A stretch of 64,000 bases of DNA from Candidatus Saccharimonadota bacterium (lineage in GTDB: Bacteria; Patescibacteriota; Saccharimonadia; Saccharimonadales; Saccharimonadaceae). Shown one piece after another: positions 1 to 7,307 of this stretch. Under the pieces are notes generated by a model. It did not search any database. It had not been told where the DNA came from and saw only the letters and a list, made by a program, of their open reading frames with translations. How positions within the stretch are numbered: the first letter of the stretch is position 1; every line of letters begins with the position of its first letter. The translations under genes were made by a program, and so were the position numbers. The stretch spans positions 1 to 64,000 of the forward strand of contig JAFUBT010000006.1 of the NCBI GenBank assembly GCA_017460065.1, given 5' to 3'.

Positions 1-240
1 GGCGTTCTGATCGCTTTCGATTGGATCTTTAAAGAAATAATCTTTGAATCGCAAGCTCCTCTGTTGGCCAGTATAGTCATCGATGGGGTTGAGCTCTTCA
101 AAAACCTCCTGCAGACCATAATCGACAAACTCTTGCCACGACTTAGTCTGGTGCTCTGTTAAATTTGGTATTGGAAGTACTTGGTCGCCCTCTGTGAATT
201 GCACGCGGCTACCACGGTCTTTTGCTGTAGACTTTGCCAC
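1..240 (-). CDS. rpoB: RNA polymerase beta subunit, N-terminal part (cut by window edge)
   Basis: Only the first 80 codons are present; the gene runs off the left edge. The translation contains the RpoB N-terminal signature 'IPNLTEHQTKSWQEFVDYGL' followed by 'NPIDDYTG', typical of the beta protrusion domain. RpoB is the catalytic core subunit of bacterial RNA polymerase. I chose the GTG at 238-240 because a GAGGG sequence lies just upstream and the protein then begins VAKSTAKDRG; an in-frame ATG at 304-306 would add 22 residues but lacks a ribosome binding site. A consensus promoter lies at 361-389. Confidence in identity is high, in the exact start moderate. Confidence 0.93.
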   Translation of the reverse strand, partial: MAKSTAKDRGSRVQFTEGDQVLPIPNLTEHQTKSWQEFVDYGLQEVFEELNPIDDYTGQQRSLRFKDYFFKDPIESDQNA

Positions 241-360
241 TTTCCCTCGCTGTATATTTAGTGTTGATATCTTTGGCCGGAAGAATACCGTTTTGATTGT
301 TCGCATATTGCCAGTACGCGAAGCAAGAAAAAATCAAAACACACTACTTCTTAGTACAAT

Positions 361-389
361 ATTATACAGTTTTATGGCAAGCTTTTCAA
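361..389 (-). promoter_or_regulatory. Sigma-70 type promoter of rpoB
   Basis: On the minus strand, -35 TTGAAA (384-389) and -10 TATAAT (361-366) are separated by 17 bp. Transcription would start near 354, giving a leader of about 115 nt before the GTG start. This is one of the few long leaders in the window. Confidence 0.8.
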
Positions 390-395
390 GAAGTT

Positions 396-433
396 TTTTC
401 GCAAAAATGCGCCATTTTTCTTATTTGCGAAAA
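396..433. promoter_or_regulatory. 10-bp inverted repeat between divergent promoters
   Basis: TTTTCGCAAA (396-405) and TTTGCGAAAA (424-433) form a perfect 10-bp inverted repeat with an 18-bp centre. The right arm covers the -35 box of the rightward promoter and the left arm sits 7 bp upstream of the rpoB -35 box. It may be an operator; no regulator is identified. Confidence 0.45.
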
Positions 434-453
434 TAAACAAAAGCGATTAGAAT
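425..453 (+). promoter_or_regulatory. Promoter of the membrane protein at 474
   Basis: -35 TTGCGA (425-430), 17-bp spacer, -10 TAGAAT (448-453). A strong AAGGAGG Shine-Dalgarno follows at 463-469, so this gene is not leaderless. Confidence 0.6.
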
Positions 454-473
454 AATAGGCAATAAGGAGGTAT

Positions 474-2426
474 ATGAGCGGACAACGTACTGAGCATAAC
501 GTTGCGTTATATGTAGGTAGCGCCTTAATCACAGCGGCTGCTTTCTTTTTTGCAGGAAGCACCAACGAGGCCTTAATTGCGCCCACCCTGATTACTACAA
601 CATTGATATTTTATGTTTTAGGTCTTGTCTTATATAGGAAAGTCGATTATCTCAAACCAGTCGGCAAGGCTTTTGCTTACACTGGCCTAACCATGACGCT
701 GGCGTGGTTCTACGCTTTTCAAAAAATGGGCATGAGTGATTCGGCGGCGTTTTTGTCGTGCAGCGCAGTTTTTACGGCCCTATGTTATGTGAATACGATA
801 CTATTTGCGGAAAGAGCGCTCGGGGTAGTGAGTTATCTGGCGAGTTACATTAGCTTTTATGCGCTCTCGCGCCAACTTGGCGGCAATACCGATTTACAGG
901 TCTATATTTTTGCGCTATTGTCGGCAGTTTTTTCGTTGGTAATTGCGGTACCGTGGTATCTACGTGCGACATGGCTGCCAGTTCCGTTCAGAGTAGCCAC
1001 ACGGAGTTTTGCTCGCATCGCCATGCCGCTGGTTTGCTGTTTTAGCTTCTTGGCTGCATACCCCAATGCACAATACCCGTTTTTAGCAGTCATCGTCGCC
1101 TGTATCGCCATTACGCAATATGCTTTCGGCTTTTATCTCGACCACAGCGCAAACAAGATTTTAGCTCTGCGAGCACTCATACAGGCACTTATTTTCTTCA
1201 TAGCGTACGACATTGCGGGAGTAGCAAACCTTGGCAGTAAGACTACCGCTTTCGTATTGGGAATTACCTTATTCACTACTTCGGCTTTGCAGCTAGCATA
1301 TTCGCTGTTCGCAAAACGTTCCAGGTACGCCATACAAGCATACGAAAGCGTCTTTACTGCGCTCGCCGTCTGTAGTTTGTTATTTAGCATGACATTCTTC
1401 ACGGGATTAACGGATGCGCAACAAAGTATCCTCAGATTGACTAGCTACGGAGTAACATCCATCTTTGGCATAGGGCTCTATTTGAAACATAGCCATGCTG
1501 GTTGGTTAGTTTTGCCTATGTTGATGGTTTTGCTTGTACCACCAGAGGTTGGCCTCAACCTAATGCCCGGAGATTGGAATGTCTGGACTTATATCATCGC
1601 TTATACGACTATTTCCTGTTTGTTCACGGCGCTTTATGCGGTAATGCGAAATGGGCGCGGCGACGAACGAGATATTTTCACGGTGTGCTTTGGCAGTACT
1701 CTGGCTAGCCTCTTAGCAGTTTTAGTGTTATGCCTATCCGAACAGCAGTCGATTCTTGGCTGGCTGATTGTAACGGTACCATGCACAATTCAAATTGTAA
1801 TTAGTCAACGTTTTAGATATCTGGAATTTCCAATTTATACTGCGGCGTTTTGTCTCTATTCGTTGTCAAATGAGTTGTTTGGCATCGCAATGGACCACCA
1901 TGTAGTCTTTGGGCCATCCGGCGAGGCACTTGACTTAGTGCGCTCGATGGTTGGCGTTCATATCTTGGCAGCTGCTCCATTAGCGGTAGGCTTATGGAAA
2001 GAGCGCGGCCCGCGGACAAGTATGCCGCGGATTGGTTTCGCCTATTTCTTAATCAGCAGTGTTGGTTTTATTGACGCGGCAATCTATCGCGGCGCCTTTA
2101 GTGGTATTGGCTTGACAGTAGTTTTCTTAATTGAGCAGATCTGCTTCATGATTGCAGGGGTGACAATGAAGCGCAATTGGCTCATTGCTGGGTCAAGTGC
2201 ATTTACCTTACTGGCTGCCTTATCGTTATCGATTGGCCACGGCTATCTTTGGCTATTTATTATCGGTCTAGCGCTTATCGTTGGCGTAATCCTAGAGCTC
2301 AGCAAGGCGCACCGCAAGGAGGAATTAGCTACGCAGACAAATAGCAAGCCAGCGCCCGAAGATAACGCGCCAAGCAAAAAAGCGAATCGCTTAGGCGGAA
2401 AACCACACGAGTCGAAGTACGAATAG
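474..2426 (+). CDS. Large polytopic membrane protein, unknown function
   Basis: 650 residues, almost entirely hydrophobic, with roughly 18-20 predicted membrane-spanning segments between residues 12 and 605, and a short hydrophilic charged C-terminal tail (residues about 608-650, rich in K, E, N, P). It resembles large multi-helix DUF2157/DUF2339-type proteins in overall build, but I do not recognise a specific family motif or catalytic residues. The ATG at 474 is preceded by AAGGAGG at ideal spacing. It is transcribed divergently from rpoB and ends at a strong terminator, so it forms a single-gene unit. Real gene with high confidence; function unknown. Confidence 0.85.
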   Translation: MSGQRTEHNVALYVGSALITAAAFFFAGSTNEALIAPTLITTTLIFYVLGLVLYRKVDYLKPVGKAFAYTGLTMTLAWFYAFQKMGMSDSAAFLSCSAVFTALCYVNTILFAERALGVVSYLASYISFYALSRQLGGNTDLQVYIFALLSAVFSLVIAVPWYLRATWLPVPFRVATRSFARIAMPLVCCFSFLAAYPNAQYPFLAVIVACIAITQYAFGFYLDHSANKILALRALIQALIFFIAYDIAGVANLGSKTTAFVLGITLFTTSALQLAYSLFAKRSRYAIQAYESVFTALAVCSLLFSMTFFTGLTDAQQSILRLTSYGVTSIFGIGLYLKHSHAGWLVLPMLMVLLVPPEVGLNLMPGDWNVWTYIIAYTTISCLFTALYAVMRNGRGDERDIFTVCFGSTLASLLAVLVLCLSEQQSILGWLIVTVPCTIQIVISQRFRYLEFPIYTAAFCLYSLSNELFGIAMDHHVVFGPSGEALDLVRSMVGVHILAAAPLAVGLWKERGPRTSMPRIGFAYFLISSVGFIDAAIYRGAFSGIGLTVVFLIEQICFMIAGVTMKRNWLIAGSSAFTLLAALSLSIGHGYLWLFIIGLALIVGVILELSKAHRKEELATQTNSKPAPEDNAPSKKANRLGGKPHESKYE

Positions 2427-2440
2427 GGCCTGTAGCCACC

Positions 2441-2472
2441 AAAAAACCGCTCGATACCCTGAGCGGTTTTTT
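2441..2472. terminator. Bidirectional rho-independent terminator
   Basis: AAAAAACCGCTC and GAGCGGTTTTTT pair as a 12-bp stem with an 8-nt loop, giving a T tract in both directions. It ends the rightward membrane protein gene and the leftward khpA operon. Confidence 0.9.
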
Positions 2473-2563
2473 AGCATATAAGCTCTCAACTTAATACGTT
2501 TTTGTTTTGTAAAAGCTGACTCGCAGTTAGCTTAATGCTTCAGACCTAAAAGCACTAACGATA

Positions 2564-2980
2564 TTATATATCCAAGTCGTCCAAATCCGCAAGCTCTGCA
2601 CGAGTTTTTTCGGCTAAATCGCTTGTGGAAGTTTCTTCAACTGTTTCGACTTCCTCTGTTTCAGCTGGCGCAACATCTTCGGCGGCAACGGCTTCATCGG
2701 CGGCTTCGTCATCACTAGCTTTTGGCTCGTAATCATCATTGTTTATGATCTTGAGATTATAACGGGCGTCGTTTTTTGTCCCAAGAGCACGGAGGAGCGT
2801 GCGGATGCTTTGAGCGGTAGCACCGCGACGACCGATGATGCGACCAACATCGTCTGGGTCAACTTCTAGACTTAACAGCACACCTTTTTCGTCGATGGTA
2901 CGGTCGATACTAACTTTGTCAGGATTATTGACGAGAGTTTTCACGATATACTCCACGAATTGCTGATCTATAGTGGACAT
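2564..2980 (-). CDS. khpA: KH-domain RNA-binding protein KhpA
   Basis: 138 residues. Residues 1-75 form a single KH domain with the G50-R-R-G53 (GxxG) loop that contacts RNA; members of this family (YlqC/KhpA) act as global RNA chaperones, often with KhpB, and affect cell-size control. Residues 85-138 are an unusually long acidic tail rich in E, D and A, absent from most KhpA proteins (about 75-80 residues), probably disordered. The ATG is preceded by GGAG. It lies downstream of mscS and rpsP; rpsP-khpA linkage is classic. A TATACT box in the upstream gap could also give it its own promoter. Confidence 0.88.
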   Translation of the reverse strand: MSTIDQQFVEYIVKTLVNNPDKVSIDRTIDEKGVLLSLEVDPDDVGRIIGRRGATAQSIRTLLRALGTKNDARYNLKIINNDDYEPKASDDEAADEAVAAEDVAPAETEEVETVEETSTSDLAEKTRAELADLDDLDI

Positions 2981-3047
2981 AGGTTCTCCAATTGTTAAGT
3001 TTTATATACACCTTATAGTATATACGATTTTGAGAAGTTTGGGGTTT

Positions 3048-3851
3048 TTATTTTTTGCTGTGAATGTCTAGCTGCTCGTACGGAACACTAATGTTGTGTT
3101 TTTCAAGCACTAGTAGCGCCGTGCGATATGCCATACGGCGAACTTTACGGCGATATTCGGATTTAGTTTTCATGGAAATAAGGTAGTCTATACTAGATGA
3201 AGATAATTCGGTGATGCCAAGATAGGTAGCGCTGGTAACCAGCTCGTCTTGTTCGAGCTCGGCAATAATCTCGGCAATAATCGCTTCGGCCTTCGTGATG
3301 CTGAGCTCGTACGGTAATGGCAGCCGGATAGATGTCGCATTAGAGCACTGTTCGACTTTCTCAATGGTACGGTTAGCGATGGTGACCGTGCAGCCATTCG
3401 TAATGCTTTTTAGTTTCGTCGAGCGTAAACCGATTTCGAGTACCGTGCCTTCTTGTTGATCGTTATATTTGATTACGTCACCAACGGAAAAATAGTGATC
3501 CGAAACGATGCTAAAACCGCGGATAATGTCTTTTAGTGCGTCCTGTACTGCAAGGCCGACAATTACACCCGCCAAGCCTAAGCCAGCGAGGATCGATGAC
3601 ACATCTACGCCATTTACTTGCAATAGCGTCAGGATTGTTATGATAATAAACACGTAACGTACAATACTTAGAATTAGCCGAATATACGTACGGCTGCGGC
3701 CAAGGTTCTTCAGACCATGCGCCCGTTTTTCGCCGCGCACTATGATGCGGTGAACGATTGTATAGATTAAAAGACTTGCCAGAATCACAATCGCGGATTC
3801 CACCAGCTTATTTTGCATTAATTCTTCCCAAAAAATATTGAATTTCTCCAT
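3048..3851 (-). CDS. mscS: Small-conductance mechanosensitive channel, MscS family
   Basis: 267 residues. Three N-terminal membrane helices (about 15-35, 60-80, 83-110) are followed by the glycine/alanine-rich pore helix 'ILAGLGLAGVIVGLAVQDA' and the beta domain 'FSVGDVIKYNDQQEGTVLEI', both hallmarks of MscS. Channels of this type open under membrane tension and release solutes during osmotic downshock. An upstream TTG at 3866 could extend the frame, but the ATG at 3851 fits the hydrophobic N-terminus. The start is only a few bases from a TACAAT box (3858-3863) and just past the rpsP terminator, so it may be separately transcribed without a leader. Its place between rpsP and khpA is not a usual arrangement. 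Confidence 0.88.
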   Translation of the reverse strand: MEKFNIFWEELMQNKLVESAIVILASLLIYTIVHRIIVRGEKRAHGLKNLGRSRTYIRLILSIVRYVFIIITILTLLQVNGVDVSSILAGLGLAGVIVGLAVQDALKDIIRGFSIVSDHYFSVGDVIKYNDQQEGTVLEIGLRSTKLKSITNGCTVTIANRTIEKVEQCSNATSIRLPLPYELSITKAEAIIAEIIAELEQDELVTSATYLGITELSSSSIDYLISMKTKSEYRRKVRRMAYRTALLVLEKHNISVPYEQLDIHSKK

Positions 3852-3864
3852 AACTCTATTGTAC

Positions 3865-3895
3865 AAAAAACACCCCCTCTTTGGGGATGTTTTTG
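3865..3895 (-). terminator. Terminator after rpsP
   Basis: The minus-strand transcript forms a hairpin between AAAAACATCCCC and GGGGGTGTTTTTT around a short loop, followed by T residues. It separates rpsP from mscS. Confidence 0.75.
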
Positions 3896-3909
3896 TAAGT
3901 TAACCAGCT

Positions 3910-4278
3910 TTAAACCTCGGCTTCGGGCGCAACTTCGGCAGCTTCTTCGGCGGGAGCTTCCTCTTTTGGTTGGTTTTTGCGCAGTTTATCGGCGTGTTTG
4001 GCCTGAGCATGTTTTTCGGGCAATGGCTTGACCCATTTTGGCATTTTGACGCCTTCTTTAGTTAAAATACGTACAACGCGCGTGCTGGGCTGAGCGCCGT
4101 TAGAAAGATATTTTTCGACGATTTTCTTGTCGAGAACCGTGGCTTTGGTGTGTGGGTTGTAGCTGCCGACCTGAGCGACGATACGGCCCGAAAGAGGGTG
4201 ACGTTGCGCTTCTTGGACGACTATCCGGTAAAGCGGCAGGGCTTTCCGGCCATTACGCTGTAAGCGAATCGCAAGCAT
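3910..4278 (-). CDS. rpsP: 30S ribosomal protein S16
   Basis: 122 residues. The N-terminus 'MLAIRLQRNGRKALPLYRIV' and the segment 'GSYNPHTKA' identify bS16, an assembly protein of the 30S body. The core covers residues 1-85; a C-terminal K/A/E-rich extension (about 86-122) is longer than in typical S16. Start ATG has AAAGGAGTATT upstream. It follows rnc by about 40 bp in the rpmF-nusB-NUDIX-rnc-rpsP operon. Confidence 0.95.
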   Translation of the reverse strand: MLAIRLQRNGRKALPLYRIVVQEAQRHPLSGRIVAQVGSYNPHTKATVLDKKIVEKYLSNGAQPSTRVVRILTKEGVKMPKWVKPLPEKHAQAKHADKLRKNQPKEEAPAEEAAEVAPEAEV

Positions 4279-4317
4279 AATACTCCTTTATTAATGATGA
4301 ACTCGTGTTATTATATC

Positions 4318-5064
4318 TTATTTTTGCGTTTTACGCAAATCCTTACTGGGTTGCTGCGATGCACGTTTGTATTGACGAATGGCTTCACTGGCGGCTTTGA
4401 CCTGGGCGTCTTGTTTGCTATGACCGCTACCGGTGGCTTTGATATGGCCGTTAACGAGCACTCCGACCGTGAATGTCTTGTCGTGGTCTGGCCCCTCTTC
4501 ACGTAACACGGTATAGGTAGGCGTAGCGTTGTCGAGTCTTTGCGCTAACTCTTGCAGGTAAGATTTAGAGTCGCGCCATGATTCAGTTTCAAGAATCTCG
4601 TCTATCTTGCTGATGGTGTGTTTTAGGATAAATTGTTCGGCCACCGCATAGCCTTGGTCAAGGTAGATTGCGCCGATGACGGCCTCATAGCAGTCGGCCA
4701 TGATGACGCGATGAGCGCGGCTTGAACCTCTTTTTTCGCCATTGCTGAGCCGGACAAGCGGGCCATACCCCAGTTCTTCGCCAGCGGCCGCATTTGCGTC
4801 AGTATTAACTAGTGCGGCGCGCCAACTGGTCATAATGCCCTCTGGCTGATGGTAATTACGATACAGGAAATCGGATGACACCAGCTCTAGCACCGCATCG
4901 CCCAAGAATTCGAGGCGCTCGTTGTGCTCAATAGTTTTGTCGCGATGCTCATTGACGTACGAGCGGTGCGTAAGTGCAGTAATTAACAGGTCAATATTTT
5001 TGAACTCAATGCCTAATTGCTGTTTAGCAAAAATTACGTAGGCATCCCGTTGTTCTTTGTTCAT
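4318..5064 (-). CDS. rnc: Ribonuclease III
   Basis: 248 residues. The catalytic RNase III domain (about 1-160) carries the signature 'ERLEFLGDAVLELVSS', whose acidic residues bind Mg2+, and a later acidic site around 'ADCYEAVIGAIYLDQGY'. Residues 165-235 form a double-stranded RNA-binding domain ending 'SGHSKQDAQVKAASEAI'. The enzyme matures rRNA and cleaves dsRNA. Its ATG overlaps the TAA stop of the NUDIX gene by one base (TAATG), indicating translational coupling. Confidence 0.96.
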   Translation of the reverse strand: MNKEQRDAYVIFAKQQLGIEFKNIDLLITALTHRSYVNEHRDKTIEHNERLEFLGDAVLELVSSDFLYRNYHQPEGIMTSWRAALVNTDANAAAGEELGYGPLVRLSNGEKRGSSRAHRVIMADCYEAVIGAIYLDQGYAVAEQFILKHTISKIDEILETESWRDSKSYLQELAQRLDNATPTYTVLREEGPDHDKTFTVGVLVNGHIKATGSGHSKQDAQVKAASEAIRQYKRASQQPSKDLRKTQK

Positions 5065-5696
5065 TAGTTAAACTCCCCGCTGCGAATCCGTTTTTTAGCG
5101 ATAAGCATCAGTTTTTCAATATCTGCATACTCAATCGCCTCTAAGGCTTCACTAAAGCTGAACCACCGAATGCCGTTCATCCATTTTTCTTTGGTCGGAT
5201 GTTCGTTTTTGTCGAGCGACTGGACAAGGTAGACTTGTGTAGTCATGAGGACAAGTTTTTCCATGCGGCGATATTTAAAGTGAATTTTGCCGAGCCAAGT
5301 GAGGACATCAACGTGCTTAAGTCCAGACTCTTCGCCAATCTCGCGAATTGCAGTCTGCTTAGCAGTTTCACCCGCCTCAATATGCCCCTTCGGGATGGTC
5401 CAACGATTCTTACTGTCTTGGATTAGTAGGATTTCAATATCTTTCTGGTCTGCGGTCATTCGAAAAACAATACCGCCTGCAGTCGGCTCGCGTACAATTT
5501 CTTTGATTTCGGGTTTTTTACGAAAAACTACTTGGCGTAATTTGCCCAATTTGGGCTCTTTGTATTGTTCTGTAGGCAGCGCCTCGGGAACTTTATAGCC
5601 ATTGCGGCTGTGCTGGGACTTTTTGCCGCTACTCTTTTTGCGAGTTGGCGTCGTCTTTGGGCGCTGCAGCTTCGTCTTCGTTGTTTGATTCTGCAT
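5064..5696 (-). CDS. NUDIX hydrolase with basic N-terminal extension
   Basis: 210 residues. Residues 1-65 are a strongly basic K/T/S-rich extension, then a NUDIX fold with the canonical box '[20 protein letters not shown]' plus SGL, matching GX5EX7REUXEEXGU. Such enzymes hydrolyse nucleoside-diphosphate-linked compounds; substrate here is unknown, and the basic tail hints at RNA or ribosome association (inference). I place the start at ATG 5696, with AGAGGAA upstream; this makes the gene overlap the 3' end of nusB by 68 bases in another frame. Its stop overlaps the rnc start. Confidence 0.85.
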   Translation of the reverse strand: MQNQTTKTKLQRPKTTPTRKKSSGKKSQHSRNGYKVPEALPTEQYKEPKLGKLRQVVFRKKPEIKEIVREPTAGGIVFRMTADQKDIEILLIQDSKNRWTIPKGHIEAGETAKQTAIREIGEESGLKHVDVLTWLGKIHFKYRRMEKLVLMTTQVYLVQSLDKNEHPTKEKWMNGIRWFSFSEALEAIEYADIEKLMLIAKKRIRSGEFN

Positions 5697-6141
5697 GCTG
5701 TTTCTGTTCCTCTCCCCCCATATTGCGAAAAGCCGTGCCAAGCACGCCGTTAATAAACTTCGACGAGTTATCAGAGCCAAAGGCCTTGGCTAATTCTACT
5801 GCCTCATTAATGGCAACTTTTGGCGGAACGGTGTCCTGGCGGCGCGTCAGTTCAAAAAGACCAATGCGCAAAACGTTGCGGTCGACAGCAGAAATAGTTG
5901 AAATAGGCCACTCTGGCGCTAGTGGCTGGAGTTCGGCGTCGAGCGCTTCGCGTTCGGCAAAAACACCGTGCGCCAAATCTTGCACAAAATCAACATCGCC
6001 AAGGGCTTTCGCGTAGGGTTCTATGTTCTTTGCGACAATACCGTCAATATCGACGGTTGCATCACCGGCCTTGTTGCGGAATTCATACTCGTATAGACTC
6101 TGTAGAGCCACGATTCTTCCTAGATGACGGTTACTTGCCAC
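5629..6141 (-). CDS. nusB: Transcription antitermination factor NusB
   Basis: 170 residues. '[17 protein letters not shown]' at the N-terminus, '[16 protein letters not shown]' and '[20 protein letters not shown]' are the conserved helices of NusB, which joins NusE/S10 on boxA RNA for rRNA antitermination. The acidic tail after residue 145 (N, E, A, D, K rich) is specific to this protein and is encoded in the stretch shared with the NUDIX gene. Start GTG at 6141 has AGGGAGG upstream. It follows rpmF by 18 bases. Confidence 0.93.
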   Translation of the reverse strand: MASNRHLGRIVALQSLYEYEFRNKAGDATVDIDGIVAKNIEPYAKALGDVDFVQDLAHGVFAEREALDAELQPLAPEWPISTISAVDRNVLRIGLFELTRRQDTVPPKVAINEAVELAKAFGSDNSSKFINGVLGTAFRNMGGEEQKQHAESNNEDEAAAPKDDANSQKE

Positions 6142-6159
6142 GTTAATATGCCTCCCTAA

Positions 6160-6363
6160 TTATTTTGACTTTTTGTCTGTTGTTTTGGAATCTTTCTTGC
6201 TGTGCTTTTTGTTAGCGTTGAGTTTGAGGTTTGGAGTCGTCTTCGCGGTTTCGAACACTTTGACGGGCGAATGGCGATTCACGCTACGAGCGAGCTTTAG
6301 TCGAAGATGGCTGCGACGCAAGCCAGTCTTACGTGGGCTGCTCTGTTTCTTTGGTTCAGGCAT
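6160..6363 (-). CDS. rpmF: 50S ribosomal protein L32
   Basis: 67 residues. 'MPEPKKQSSPRKTGLRRSHL' matches the basic N-terminal half of bL32. The C-terminal half lacks the zinc-binding cysteines found in many L32 proteins and is a lysine-rich tail. A longer open frame exists upstream, but AAGGAGC precedes the ATG at 6363 and homology starts there. It heads the operon with nusB, whose promoter is at 6399-6427. Confidence 0.85.
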   Translation of the reverse strand: MPEPKKQSSPRKTGLRRSHLRLKLARSVNRHSPVKVFETAKTTPNLKLNANKKHSKKDSKTTDKKSK

Positions 6364-6398
6364 TAAAATGCTCCTTGTTGATAGATTACTTTGATGAT

Positions 6399-6427
6399 AG
6401 TTTACTATATTTTCACGCCTTTTACAA
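6399..6427 (-). promoter_or_regulatory. Promoter of the rpmF-nusB-NUDIX-rnc-rpsP operon
   Basis: Minus strand: -35 TTGTAA (6422-6427), 17-bp spacer, -10 TAAACT (6399-6404). The leader is about 30 nt and includes the AAGGAGC ribosome binding site. Confidence 0.6.
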
Positions 6428-6450
6428 GGGGAGCAACATTTTAAAGCATA

Positions 6451-6459
6451 TGCTAAAAT
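6451..6459 (+). promoter_or_regulatory. Extended -10 promoter of the sortase gene
   Basis: TGC-TAAAAT (6451-6459) ends 8 bases before the ATG, so the transcript would carry about 1-2 nt of leader. No Shine-Dalgarno is present. Confidence 0.6.
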
Positions 6460-6467
6460 GAGTTTTA

Positions 6468-7301
6468 ATGAAGATAAAAAAGACAAAAGCACGCATTAAA
6501 ATTGCCATCAGCTGCGTCGTGGCACTAGTCTGCACGGTTGGGGTGATTTTTTCTGGCTACAAGATTATTGAATGGCTAATTGACAGCAACCGCACCAAAG
6601 AACAAAGCGGCATTATCGAAGAAGCGGCCGGCCTGCACGAAGTCGACGACGGTAGCGGCACGGAAGAAATTCCTAGCGATGATGAATCAGATTTGTACCA
6701 TAAATATATGTCGATGCGCTTGATTGATATTAATTTCGATGAGCTGCGGGCGATTAACCCAGAGACCGCGGGCTGGATTTCGCTAAGCGGCACAGACGTC
6801 AACTATCCTTTCGTTCAGACATCAAATAATGACTACTATCTCAAACACTCTTTTGATCGTAGTTACAACAGCGCGGGCTGGGTGTTCGCTGATTTTCGCA
6901 ATAAATTAGACGGCAGTGATCGTAATATGATTCTCTACGCACATGGCCGTTATGACGGTACGATGTTCGGCACGCTGCGCAATATCTTAAGCGCAAAATG
7001 GATCCAGCAGCCCGAAAATTATACCGTGCGCACCGTGACGGAGTCGGAACTTGCAGCATGGCAAGTCTTTAGTGTTTACCGTATCCCCACCACCTCCGAC
7101 TATATCCAAACTAATTTTTATAACGATGACGATTTTGCAAACTTCTTGCGCATGCTGCAAGCACGCAGCGCACATCAGTTCAATGCCCAGTTAAATGGCA
7201 GCGATCACATTTTAACACTTTCAACATGCTATAGCAGCACCGAACGCGTCGTATTACATGCCAAGCTCATAAAGCGTGCGCCGCGTAGTGATAACTTATA
7301 A
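6468..7301 (+). CDS. Sortase, class B-like
   Basis: 277 residues. A basic N-terminus and one membrane anchor (about 11-33) precede a linker and the sortase barrel. The catalytic residues are visible: H159 in 'ILYAHGRYDG', C254 in 'TLSTC' and R260 in 'STERVVLHAKL'. 'NPETAGWISLSGTDVNYPFV' and 'NSAGWVFADFRN' are typical of class B/SrtB-like enzymes. Sortases cleave a sorting motif in surface proteins and attach them to the wall or to pilin subunits, outside the membrane. No substrate with an LPxTG-like motif was noticed nearby. The gene is monocistronic and converges on leuS. Confidence 0.9.
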   Translation: MKIKKTKARIKIAISCVVALVCTVGVIFSGYKIIEWLIDSNRTKEQSGIIEEAAGLHEVDDGSGTEEIPSDDESDLYHKYMSMRLIDINFDELRAINPETAGWISLSGTDVNYPFVQTSNNDYYLKHSFDRSYNSAGWVFADFRNKLDGSDRNMILYAHGRYDGTMFGTLRNILSAKWIQQPENYTVRTVTESELAAWQVFSVYRIPTTSDYIQTNFYNDDDFANFLRMLQARSAHQFNAQLNGSDHILTLSTCYSSTERVVLHAKLIKRAPRSDNL

Positions 7302-7307
7302 TAACGC

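Noticed and set aside
3858-3886. Full promoter for mscS
   Set aside because: TACAAT is present but the -35 position (CCCCAA) lies in the terminator stem and does not match; kept only as a remark in the mscS entry.
7302-7307. Terminator between the convergent sortase and leuS genes
   Set aside because: The stops are only a few bases apart and no hairpin with a T tract is visible in either direction.
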